A DNA stretch of 64,000 nt from Ficedula albicollis (lineage: Eukaryota; Chordata; Aves; Passeriformes; Muscicapidae), in NCBI RefSeq assembly GCF_000247815.1, contig NC_021677.1:12472040-12536039 (forward strand). The letters run 5' to 3'. Every line of letters begins with the position of its first letter. The first letter of the stretch is position 1. The notes below the pieces were generated by a model, which saw only the letters and a list, made by a program, of their open reading frames with translations, did not search any database and had not been told where the DNA came from. A program made the position numbers and the translations under genes. This document shows, one piece after another, positions 26,610-39,400 of the stretch.

Positions 26610-27238
26610 GGGTAGTAGAAGGTAAGGCTGCTAATTTGCTTTGGAAAGAAATTAAAAAGGATCAAAAGGCTTAAATGATATGAAGAAGGAGGTGTGTGTA
26701 ATGCAGTGCCTCACCTATCACTCTTGTGATCACCTGTGTTACAAATCACTGCTCATCCCCTCTTCTTTAAGCTTTCTGGATTACTGCTGAGTTTTAACCA
26801 GCTTTTGTCCATGTTCCTCACAACATTTAGAATGTGACCTACTAATGTATATGTCTTCTAACTGATCTACTTAGTCTGATTTTTTTTTTTTTAATACATC
26901 ATATTGTAGAAATCATCTTTTTTGAGTAGTTCTAGAAGGACAACCTAACAATATATGTGTTATGTTTGCTCATCAGGTGAGACAAAGATTATGATAAATC
27001 AAGAATGTATATCTAAAAGGATCCAGAAACAAAAGAATAGTTGTGGGCCTAAATGATCTAGGGAAGTATTATTTGATGCCACTTCTTCTGACTTTTATAA
27101 AGCACTTTGCTTGTACTGAAGTAAGAGCCAGAGACAGCCCATGGTTTCCAGGATCTTGCTAGAGTTAGATGTGTAGAGCTCTAACACATAAAATAAATAT
27201 AAATAAAATCTTACCATACAAAACTAAGGATAAAAACC

Positions 27239-27332
27239 TTTTTTTTTTTTTTTTTTTTTAACTCACAATTCAGAAGTTATTCAGCTCATGCATTCTGTGA
27301 AAAAAAAACTTTTTTTTTTTTTTTTTTTTTTT
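27239..27332. repeat. Paired poly-T tracts
   Basis: T21 at 27239-27259 and T23 at 27310-27332 are about 50 bp apart; the second is preceded by A9 and one C. They could be oligo-A tails of minus-strand insertions or simple slippage. No target-site duplication was identified. Confidence 0.6.
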
Positions 27333-30300
27333 CAGAGCAGCAATGAACACAAATCAATGATTTAAAAATTTTATCCTATCAGTAGAAGAAATTATCATGT
27401 TCTTTGTCTAGGGGGAAATTACGAACTGGTTGAAGTTGAGCTCTGCAAGCATCGTCCAGACCAGCAATTTAGGTCCTTTCTGTAGACCACAGAGAGAAGT
27501 GGGCAGTACTTTCTCTTTGAGGATGACTGCCCAAGACAGAGAGTATACATAATAGTGTGGGCTGCCTTTTTTTTAATCTAGTAGCTGTGAAAAAATAGTG
27601 CTGATGATTTCTTTGAGACAGCTGTCTAAACACCCTGACATCTGACTCTCAGTTCAGATCAGGGGAGATGAATTCCTGTCTGGAGACAAATAGGAGGCAC
27701 TTGCTCAGGTGGGGTTTTACATGCTTTTTGCTTACCAAGCACAATTTCCCTCAAACCAGAAAAATTTGCAAGATCAGACTCTTCTTTTGAAATTACTAAG
27801 ATGTCATTTACTTGTTTGGTATGTGCTAACTGATGAATTCTGTTTGCCAGTGTTTTAAAACAAGGAGTAGCTGGAAGAACTCATTGATCTCATGATGTGT
27901 TGATGATATACCAGACTGTAGGTTTCTTATTACAGGAAAATATCTTTCATTTGAAAAAAAGAGAGAAGAAAATCAGGTCACAGGCCACTAAGTAAGAACT
28001 CCAAAGTGAGCTCTCCTGCACAATATATGAAATACCACTGAGATAATCAATAGTATTGCACATGCCAGGAAAGCTACTGCTCACCAGAAAAAAGAAAACA
28101 AACTCATCTCCTTCAAGCCAGTACATCTTCTTTCCCAAAAGTAACCAGATGAGCTGGAACAAGAAGAAGACAGGACACTTCATTACAAGGCAGAGCCTGG
28201 AACAAAACCTCACCACAGGTAAGACAGATAAAGGAGAACTATTTCCAGGTGCTTCAGGCTATCCTATAGGAACCCATGCTGGCTTGGAAGTTGCCTATTA
28301 TCAAGACCATTGTTAAAGCCTTGCATAGAAGTCTCTGTGCTGTGCTTACTGTGGCTTTAACTTTGAGCCAGCAAACATTGGGAAGCCTTTCTCAAGTCAA
28401 GAATATGCTTTTGGTCAGTGTTGCAGATGATGGATGTGTGGTAGTTCACAACTGTGTTCCTTTCTAGTTTTCTCTAGGCCTTTCCCCTTGATGTCCACTG
28501 TTGAATGCTCCCCTTTAGAGTGAATGACAGCTGAAGGACTTGCATAGCTCAGTGTAAGGAAAAGCTACTGAGAGTTCAAACCCAGCATCTGTGGAACTGG
28601 ACAGTGACATTTTTATAAGGTATTGGCAGGTGCTGTCTCACTGCTCTGTTACATCTGCATTGAGGCAATCTCTTGGTCTGACATCCTGGCTAAAATTTTG
28701 TCTGATTCCTCACTTGCACTGTTATCACCATCTCATAACCATTTCTCCTCAAATATTATCTTTTTTTTGAAAGCATCATACTTACAGTTACCAACATGCT
28801 AGGTAATGCACTCAGATGAAATTTCTGGATTCTGCCTCAAACACCAGATGAATGTTCATGAATTGTTCCTCTTGTCATTTTTTGTTTCTCTTGCCTCTGC
28901 AGGCTAAAAATTACAAGAATGAAGTGTTCCTTTCCATTCTTTTGTATGATACTGAGGTCTCTAAGATTGTTCCTTTCATTTGAGGCCACTTAAAGAGAAT
29001 TTATTTTGAAAAATATTTTAATATAATCGATTCCTTAGGCAGTACCAGTATGATCTTCTAGTTTGTGACTCCTAGATATTCCTTGTGTGCAAATGCCTTT
29101 GGAGCTTTTTTGCAGTTTTTGTGTCCAACACCTGTTTGGCTGCAGCTTTCATTCACTAAAAACAGCTGATTTCAAACATTTTTTTATTACTTATGCTTCT
29201 ATTGTTTGCAAGCTCCTCTGATAACCCCATTCATGTGGCAATACTTTTGCTGCTTCTCATACTCAAATGTCTTCTTCATTTATGCTTTGATCACCTTTTT
29301 AATTTGTTGACTTTGCTCATTATTAATAAAATATTGTAGCTGTTTTAATTCAGATTTAAATGCTATAGGTGGGGGTAAGCAATAATCAGAAAGAATGCTG
29401 AAAATTAAATCCTTAAAATATGTTTTTGGCAGAGAGGTGTTATTGACACCAGGATCTCAGACTTTAAGTATTTTGAAGTAGTTCTCAGATACTTTTTGAG
29501 GTAGATTGTCTTTCACTAAAGAAGTATGGATATATTCTTAGATTTTTTTTTTTAATTTTAATTAGAAATGTAGCAGAGATCTTGCTGAAAGTTCTTCCTC
29601 CTGTTGAAGAATCAGCAAAGTCCTTGCCATTTGGAGACTGCTCCCTGGCCCCTGTGGAGTTCAGGTGTCCACTGCTTCACTCAGTACCTTGAGGGCTTAT
29701 TTACTTTTTCAAAAAACCTTGAGTGGTAACATCTCTCTGTTCCCATCAGGACAGCTGAGAGCTGCAACCCTGTGGATAATTCTGATTTTGTCTGCATACC
29801 TCTTTTTTTCTGCTCTATTTGTAACACTTGCCTGCTGAAGAATCATCTTCCTTACTACTTGTTTACTCATGACAGGCTTTTCTGAAATCTGAAAAGACTT
29901 CAGTCAAACCACAAAATTAATATGTTTCTTCTGCATAAAGATGGCATTATTTTTGTAATACTAAAAAGCATTTTCTGGAAAACTTAACCTATTTTGTCAG
30001 GCACAGTTGCTCATATTATTCTCCATTTACATACTTTTGTCAATAAACTTTTAACAGTTCAAACAAAAAAATCTCTCTTCAAAATTAACTTATTTTCAAA
30101 CAAGGAAAAAGTTTCAAATGCTTAACATGAAAGTTTGTTTCTTTAAAAAGTAGAAAGCAATTAGAAAATCTTCTAAAAGGAGTCAATTGTCATGTAGCTG
30201 CCCAAGGTTTTGCCAGAGACTGCATTTTTCCTTTTTCTTGAGGAGTACAGTGTTGCTATTGTTCAGTTTCATGTTAGTTCTGGCTGCTATTCTACAAATC

Positions 30301-30374
30301 CCATGAACAATAGAGTAATTTAGAGGCCCCTTTGCAGCTGGTTGGGAAAGGAATTGCAACAATAATGTTTTAAA

Positions 30375-30414
30375 TATTCTTAAAAAGTTATTCTTAAAAA
30401 GTATTCTTAAAAAG
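30375..30414 (+). repeat. 13-bp repeat, three units
   Basis: tattcttaaaaag occurs at 30375-30387, 30389-30401 and 30402-30414, with one extra t between the first two. Confidence 0.92.
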
Positions 30415-30980
30415 CTTGATAGTTTTTTAACTTGTTCTGGTGACCTGATCCCATAAATAAAGACATTTTAAAGAGTTTAAGGGATGCATTTGAATCTTAT
30501 CTCACTTCCTAAAACACTTAAGAACCAATTTTCCTTACGTCTGTAATGCCTTTCGTCAGTTTGGCTGTTTTTATCTGGGTGAAATCTGGATGAGAGCACG
30601 TAATCTAGAGACCTGCAAATGAACCTTCCTGAGGTCTTTAAGCCACTGCTGAACTCATCAGAAATAGATGATCATTATACACTGCTATGCATCCAAACTC
30701 TCTTCCAAGTCTTAAGGGGTGACTGTAGCCAGAAAGTTATCTTCTCTTAGGAGCTGGTAAAGTGACAAAAAAAAGTCACACAAAACATTTTCTTGCCCTG
30801 GGAACTGCTAAGAACTAATTTTGTCTTCTGATATTTTTTTAAAAATGTAAAATTTGTCTCTAAAGAAAAAGATTATTAAAATCGCTTCAGAAAATGAAGT
30901 TTAGGCTAAAGATTTTTTTTCTGTAGCAGAATAAGGTTTTCTTAATTTGGTTTTTCACATTACAATGTCTTGTGGATCTA

Positions 30981-31279
<299 letters not shown>

Positions 31280-31375
31280 GAGATTTTTTTTTATTTTATT
31301 TAATGATGCAGAGTATAGAAAGGGATTTACTAATTTATTATATTTAAAATAACAATTATTTATTAATTAATTAAG

Positions 31376-32401
31376 AATATTTATTAATTGTCAGATGTGA
31401 GGAGTCACAAGGTCAGTGGAAGCAAATGAATATCCATTGATGGTGTTTCTCAAAGATGCAGATTTTACCTGGAATTGAGTTTCATGTGATATTAATTTTA
31501 AAATATTTTCTTCCATAGAGCCTTAGGGTGCAAAGAAGAAGGGAAAGTACTGGGAATGTCTGCCTGGATATAACTGACCAGAAGGATGAATCTTCTTGCA
31601 TGTTGTCAGAACTCCAGGACTCATGGGTGTCTTGCTCCCAGTGGGAGTGGAGAAAAATGTAGCCATGAAAATCAGGTGAACTGCAGCGTGAGAACTCTCA
31701 TTTTTCATGAGAGGAGAGGATAACAGCAAGCAAAAGCTAAAAAAGAATTGAACCCAAATATTTAGGAAGGAGACGCTACTGGGGCTTGTTGAAACTTGGG
31801 AAACAAAAGCATAGAAATGTTGCAGGAAATGAACACTGGAAAACTGACTGTAGTCACAATCAGGGATTTAGTTACATCAAAATATCATTTAAAACTTGGA
31901 TATTTATGAAGTATCAAGTGAAAAGAGAAAGAATTAATACAAAACTAGGTACTGTTTTGTATTAGCAATAGCATCACAACTGGCAGCTGATCTGCATGTG
32001 CCTTGGTTTGCAATAGTGGCACGAGTTCTAGAAGCTCATTAATTCATTGGCACAGATTAGAAAAACGGATATATTCTTTTCCTGTCAAAACACAATGTAA
32101 CCCAAAGCAAAAGGAGTCTCTGTGCTTTCGCAGCTCATGATGAAGTGCAAACTGAGTTTTCAAAAGCTTCCTTTAGATGTACTTAAGGACTTGCTGGGGG
32201 AGAAGTGGGGACATCTACTGGAATTTTAAAACACTTCATCATATGTTTCCAAGGCTGCTAGTGAGATGTATTTGGTTTAAGTCTAAAGTTGGATGAATAA
32301 TGCAGAAACAATTTCTACTTATATTTGTGCAAACTTGGAAGCAAATCTTCAGCCATCTTAGGGTTGCTTTTGGTGTCATTTCCTGCACACACTCACAGAA
32401 T
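31376..32401 (+). repeat. 1026-bp tandem duplication, copy 1
   Basis: This copy starts aatatttattaattgtcag and ends cactcacagaat. It appears identical to the next 1026 bp. It begins 97 bp after the G298 run. A 68-codon minus-strand frame (31523-31729) is duplicated with it and has no recognisable domain. Confidence 0.95.
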
Positions 32402-33427
32402 AATATTTATTAATTGTCAGATGTGAGGAGTCACAAGGTCAGTGGAAGCAAATGAATATCCATTGATGGTGTTTCTCAAAGATGCAGATTTTACCTGGAA
32501 TTGAGTTTCATGTGATATTAATTTTAAAATATTTTCTTCCATAGAGCCTTAGGGTGCAAAGAAGAAGGGAAAGTACTGGGAATGTCTGCCTGGATATAAC
32601 TGACCAGAAGGATGAATCTTCTTGCATGTTGTCAGAACTCCAGGACTCATGGGTGTCTTGCTCCCAGTGGGAGTGGAGAAAAATGTAGCCATGAAAATCA
32701 GGTGAACTGCAGCGTGAGAACTCTCATTTTTCATGAGAGGAGAGGATAACAGCAAGCAAAAGCTAAAAAAGAATTGAACCCAAATATTTAGGAAGGAGAC
32801 GCTACTGGGGCTTGTTGAAACTTGGGAAACAAAAGCATAGAAATGTTGCAGGAAATGAACACTGGAAAACTGACTGTAGTCACAATCAGGGATTTAGTTA
32901 CATCAAAATATCATTTAAAACTTGGATATTTATGAAGTATCAAGTGAAAAGAGAAAGAATTAATACAAAACTAGGTACTGTTTTGTATTAGCAATAGCAT
33001 CACAACTGGCAGCTGATCTGCATGTGCCTTGGTTTGCAATAGTGGCACGAGTTCTAGAAGCTCATTAATTCATTGGCACAGATTAGAAAAACGGATATAT
33101 TCTTTTCCTGTCAAAACACAATGTAACCCAAAGCAAAAGGAGTCTCTGTGCTTTCGCAGCTCATGATGAAGTGCAAACTGAGTTTTCAAAAGCTTCCTTT
33201 AGATGTACTTAAGGACTTGCTGGGGGAGAAGTGGGGACATCTACTGGAATTTTAAAACACTTCATCATATGTTTCCAAGGCTGCTAGTGAGATGTATTTG
33301 GTTTAAGTCTAAAGTTGGATGAATAATGCAGAAACAATTTCTACTTATATTTGTGCAAACTTGGAAGCAAATCTTCAGCCATCTTAGGGTTGCTTTTGGT
33401 GTCATTTCCTGCACACACTCACAGAAT
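32402..33427 (+). repeat. 1026-bp tandem duplication, copy 2
   Basis: Head-to-tail with copy 1, with no spacer; offset exactly 1026. I noticed no mismatch on line-by-line comparison. Divergence starts at 33428, where copy 1 continues with a (32402) and copy 2 with t. Confidence 0.95.
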
Positions 33428-36400
33428 TATTAAACTTTAATCGCATAACTGTTGGCAGAAAGTAAATGTTAAGCTCACACAGGAATAGTATGAAAAGTGA
33501 ATTTCTAATGTGCTTTCTGTAAGCCTGTGTACCACAAAGCTGATTCCATGAGTTATGTTCATTAGACTGGAGGATGGAAACAATATTATGTGATTTATGG
33601 GACTAACAGCAATTGAACAGTGAGTTTGTGCTTGGAGTAGCAACCCCTTACTTCAAAAAAATTAAAAAATAATTCAATGAGAAAGGAATATGTGGAGGAA
33701 ATTGCAGCCCACTCCCCACGTTTCATGGTAAGAAGGAAGAAAACTCATCCATCATTAAATGCATTCATTAAAAATTATTCACTCAGATCCATGTAAAGCA
33801 TGTTCCAACTTTAATCTCCTAATTTCTTGGGGCTAGATTGTGATGTGTCCTGCATGCCCAATAAGAGTGTGAAGGCTCTTCCTGCGTCCTGAGGTAGGTT
33901 GCTTGGACCTTGGGACTGTGCCTGCAGGAGCAGCAGGGTTATGGATGTGCTCCCTTTGTCTCCTCAGAGAAAGCCTCTGGAGGGGAGGGGAAGGGGAACG
34001 AGATTGCAGAAGGGGAAGCTATCCCTCTTGATACAGAAATCCTGGCTTGCTGGGTTTGGATGAGGGCTTCCCAACATTTTACAGCTGTGAACCAGTGAAT
34101 AAATAATTCCTGCTGGGACAAGGAAGATGTTGGCAAAGTTGGCCTGAAGGGCTGTTTTCCAGTGTTATCTTGTGCCACTGCAATTTGCCTGTCCCATGCC
34201 CTTCAGTCTGTGCCTTATTTTAATCCTTGAAGTTCAAAGACCCTATGACTTTACAAAGTTTATGACCTGATTGTGCAATGCAATTAAATGTTGTTGAAAA
34301 TGAGAAGCAGGAGTTTTCCACTTACCTTAAACTAAAAGCCAAATTACCAATGTTTGCAGTACATTGGTACTTCACAGACTGGTCCACAGAGTTTCAGAAA
34401 CTTTCTATTTTACTGGGCTCTTTGCATTTTCGACCTTTGCCTAAAATGGACTAACTAAATTGTGTGCTTTCTGGTGGGTAGTGTTAAATGATTGCTCAGC
34501 AGTATTTAGAGTACCAGGCACAAGAAATGCCATGGGAAAAATGGAAAATGTTCCTGTAAGTCCCATCACCATTTTTCATTCTAAGAACTGCTTCAAATAT
34601 TACACATACCTGCTTCACATTTATTATGCTGGAGTTTTTACTCATTATGTCTCTCTTGTTAGAAAATATCAGATCTGTAAGAAACTTTCCATAAGGCTTT
34701 CCACCAAGCTGTCCTTAATTCTGAAAGTTTTGGATGTGTGGAGATTTCATGTGGATTTTTCCTCCTGTGACCATACAAACTGTTCTAATATTGTATTTCT
34801 GCAACCTTCAGTTGGGTCCTGGGAATCAAAGGACATCCCAGTGGTCACAGCTTTTTCAGTTATAGGATTTGTTTTGCACACTGTTTGCAGTGTGCTCTGG
34901 TTATGAGACTGTCTGCTTAAAGAGATCACAAGTGACAATCTCATTTACCTGATGCTCATTATGAGCAGTTTGGCTGCCAGCATTATGGTGAGAAATGCTG
35001 ACATGACTGTTTTCTGACTAAAAAGTTTTAATTCTCCATGTTAGTTAATGTTAGTAAATGTTGATTTTCCTGCACTGTGTCTCTGACTTACTAAACTGAC
35101 ACGTTTCTAGTCTCATTTACCTGGCCTGCTGCTCCCAAGTTTTTCTAAATTTATCCCAAATAACACATTTTTAACTGAAAAGAGATTCCCTGAGTCTGTA
35201 GGCATACCCACATCCACTTCTAACAATTTTTGAGGCTTAAACCTACTCCTATTGCAGACCTTCCAATATCCAAGATCTGTGGGCAAAGTTCTTGTATAGT
35301 TTCAATTAGTACTTTACATAATTACACTTTAGTGGATCAGGTCATTGCTGGGGGAGCACACCTGTATGTTAGAAATGCCAGAAGCTGCCTGCACAAGGAT
35401 GCTGGTAGAACTTCTGGCACAAGTTCAGAGTATTTTAGTACTCCATCCACTTATACAAGCTGAAGATCTGCTGAAGACATTAAAGTAAAAATGCTCTTAT
35501 GTTAAGCTAGTAAGACAATAAATGATTGAGGGTGCAAGTACTAAAATATTCTCCAGACAATAGCACATAACATCCAATTAATTGTTATAAATTGTGGTAA
35601 ATCTGCCTGAAATATATTTCATATCATTTGTGGCAAGAGTTGCTTTCAATAGGAGATTACAGAAACCTTTACATTAGCGGTGAGAATTATATTACCCTGA
35701 ATTATAAGATCATTATTTATTATATTTGCATTTTGCTGAGTTTAGTAGTTTTACTAGCTGGTTAGATTTTGTGGATCCTTTTCTGTCCCTTCTGCACAAA
35801 AGCCCAACTATGGAACATTTCTGAAAGCAACAATTGTGATTTTATAATGAACCACAAGAGGGGGGAGGATGAACATAAATGAAAGGACTTGATTTTAATG
35901 AACAACTGTTACAGTTAGAACAATGCTGTATCAATGCTGAATTTAGGAATCTTGGCCAGGTGTTGGCTGTGGAATGAAGAGTTTGAACTAATGGTGAGAT
36001 GTGTTCCCTAAGATTCATCTTTTCACGTCTGCTGATTTATTGCTGAGCTTCTCTTAAAGCTGTGGGCAAACCACACTTCCAAGTGCTCCTTGCCATGCTG
36101 AGTGTGCTCATTCCTTTCTTTATTGCCTTGATCAAACACAAACAAATGCTAATGAAATGATAAAAATAGAGATCTCTGTGACCTGAATAATCAGTTTTAT
36201 AGCTTCCTACCCTGCCTGTTAATTTTTTCCCACATTTATACAAAGCAGTTCTCTAACTCAAGTAATCAAGGAATTCCTCCCTGGTGCATAGATGAGTTTT
36301 TGGTGTCAATATGAAAAATAAATCAGCTTACTCTTGTGATTATGGGCTGATACAGGACTGGTGAATTTTTGAGTGGTTTCAGCCTACACTTTAAAGAAGG

Positions 36401-39400
36401 TTCATAGTCCCCTGGTCCTTGTGTGCAGAAGCATCTACCCTGATGACAAAGCTGGGGACGCCGAGAGATGGGACTCTGGCACTGCTGAGACCACATGCCC
36501 CTGGATCAGCCCCTGAAAGAGGATGCACAAGCAGCTTTGGCAAGGAATCAGCTTCCTGATCCCAGGACTGTGGTGGCAGCTCCTACAGCCAGCTGAAGGG
36601 CAAGGAAGGAAAACAGATTTCAAGAATCCCACTTTCCTTTATTTCAAAGTGGATACAAGGGATGGACAATTTTTCCAATATTTGATCCTTTGTATCTCAT
36701 GCTCCTCCCGGCCTAGGCTGTCAGTCCTCTGGGAGAGGGATAGGAAAAGAAGGATTGTTACTTCCCCCTGGATTAAGAAAGAAGCAAAGCAACAATTATA
36801 GCAGTATTACAAGGGTGGTATTGCAGCAGGTGTTTGTAACATGGCAAAAAAAAAAATAAAAAAATAGAAGAGTCAGCAAGCCTCAGCTTTTCACTCCAAG
36901 TAATTACAAGTAGCTCAGTTGACTGTAACTCTGAGAGAACACCATGTAATGTTATTAGGCAAAATGATAATGTCCTTAATTTCATGTTCAAAAGCTGAAT
37001 GGTTCTGAAGGAGGATTGCAAAAAGAAATTAAGATAGTTATACTAGAAGAAGACAGAATGTTGATTACCAGCAGTGAGGTATCCAGATTTGACTAATGGC
37101 ACAGTTATTGTATGCATAAGCCCTAATGGTGTTTAAGTGGTTGCTAGAATGAATGCAATTAATGTAATTTATTTGTCAACACCCAAACACTATAATACAC
37201 AGAATAGGATGGGAGGTCCCTTGCCTAGCACATAACCCTATGAATATTTTTCAGTGTTTCCTTCCACAAGCACACAAAAACAGTGACTATATGGGTTTTG
37301 GTGTTCTTTTCTTTTCTTTTTTTTTTTTATGATTCTCATGTTTTAAGGGGCATCATGTACATAGCTCCACTGATTTAAACTGATTTTGTTTTGCTTGGTT
37401 TAATGGATTTTGGAGGGATATTTTAGGATGTTTTAGTCTGCCTTGCCACTTGAAGACAATAAGTTGCATTTATTCTACATGTCCTGAGTTGTTGTTTTGG
37501 TTTTCTTTTCAGAGAAGGATCCTCCTAGGTTGTCTGAACTACTGTAGGGTAAACAGTAAATTGATCACTTTCTTAAATTGCTTCAGTGATTGATGGTGAT
37601 CTATGCTCAAAAAAAAAAAAAAGGGAACCCCATGTATTTCTAATGTGAGTTTTTTTCAGTTAAAATCTGGAGTTAATAATCTTTGAGATCTTGTCATGCT
37701 ACATCAGAGAACCTTGTGTTGGAGGAGAACTTTCCCTAAATGTGAGTGGGATGTAATCAAAATCTTTGAATGACACAGATAAAGCTTCTGATCTTCCTCA
37801 TTGTGCGTCTGTTGCTTTTGATTTCACGTTTTTATAAATTTCTAACCATTTCAATATTTTCACTCTGTGTTTTTTGGGGATTTTCTTGGTGGGATTTTTT
37901 TGGTTTTTTGTTTTAAATCTAAAAGCCTCACTGATGTCCGGTCTGAGAACAAAGTGCCTGTGGTGTTCTTGCTTGGATATTTTCTTACCCAAGAAGACAG
38001 GAGCATCAATCCTGTTGAGAGGTGTTCCTCCAAGTGTGTATAGCAGCTGTACTGCAATGCTCTCCCTTCTCCTGGCACTAATGTGAAAACATCCCAAGCT
38101 TTGGCATTGTTCCTTGCTGACTCAGAGAGAAAGCAGAGTCATTATTCTCCTACAGATGAGAATTGATTGATATATTAGGGTTAATAGCAAACCTTTATCA
38201 GCAGGCAAAACTTATCAGCTTACATTTCAAGTAAGTTATTCAAAATATTGACAGGCTCTCTAAGCCACTGCTGCCCTCTGCACTGAGAACTGACATGGCA
38301 GAGCTGCTGCCTTTCAGTCTGGATCCAGATCAATTACCTTATTGTGAGGCCACCAGTAAGAGGGTGGGCTGTATATCAAACTTCAGCATAAGTAGCAGCT
38401 GTCAGAGCCATCAGATTAATTACTGTTCATTAATCATTTCTTGTTCAAGATGGAAAACCCTTCCAAATCAAGGCATAGAGAACTTGAAATTGCTGTTTTG
38501 AGCAGTGGACGTGTTTTGGAGAAGGTTTACAGATTTCACAAATGTTTGTTATTTACATGCTAAATGTTTTTTTATTGTAGTATCTCCCTGCCATACCCAA
38601 CAACACAGTTAAAGCTTTAGGCAGAGATATACCAATGCAGTTCCCCTGTGTTAAGAGGGGACTATATTAAATTTTGTATAATTGCTTCCTCTTGATTCCC
38701 CCTCATGGCTCATTTGAAGGGACTGTCATGTATAGGCGAGCTTAAAGTAGAATGGAAATACTTCTCTTAACACTTATTACTACAAATATAAGGATTTTCT
38801 TCTTTGTCTTCTTTGATTTTCTTTTCTTTGTCTTTTTTTACTTCTTTGTCTCTTCTGGATAGAGAAATGTACAGAGGGAGAAGCACGGATGGTAGGGAAA
38901 CCCCTTGAAGTGGAACAAACTGCTACTTTCAACTCTCTTGTGAAAAAATGGAAGACTGAAATTTAGGTCTGATTCAGAAAGACTAAATTACGAATGGTTT
39001 TTTAACAATCTGTTATATTGAAAAAATGTATCCTCATGCCTGTGTGCCTCTGAGTTCCTCATGGCATCTCACAGTCTTTGAATTGCTTCTTGCTGGTAGC
39101 TTGATCTCAGGAAAACTTGTAAGAAGTTTTACTTAGCATAGTGGTCAAACTCTACTGTGCATTATTTCCCATGTCTGCAATCTATACAATGATAAACCTG
39201 AGGTGCTTGAGTTTCTACCTCCAATAATCACAACTAGAAAACCACAAATGGGCTTTTCATTTCTCCCTTGCAAGAGCTATAAAAACCAAGGTAAACCATC
39301 CTGCCAAATCACTTTTATAGGGACCTCACTTTCCCGTTCACTAGTTTTACTCCAAATAATTAAAAGCAGCACTCCTGCCCTTCACTGTGGTTTCCAAGGA

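Larger units (their letters stand above)
26610..30980. other. Intergenic, no gene seen
   Basis: AT-rich sequence between the two G homopolymers. It contains two long T tracts (27239-27259, 27310-27332) and a 13-bp triple repeat at 30375-30414. Open frames such as 28056-28316 lack recognisable similarity. Confidence 0.65.

Noticed and set aside
30375..30414. CRISPR-like short regular repeat
   Set aside because: Three 13-bp units with 0-1 bp between them are slippage repeats in a vertebrate genome, with no spacers.
31523..32755. A duplicated 68-residue minus-strand protein (two identical copies)
   Set aside because: It is identical because the whole 1026-bp segment is duplicated at nucleotide level. 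There is no domain, and equal identity outside the frame argues against a gene pair.
34460..34906. 148-codon open frame on the + strand
   Set aside because: No recognisable domain, composition like translated AT-rich DNA, no supporting gene structure.
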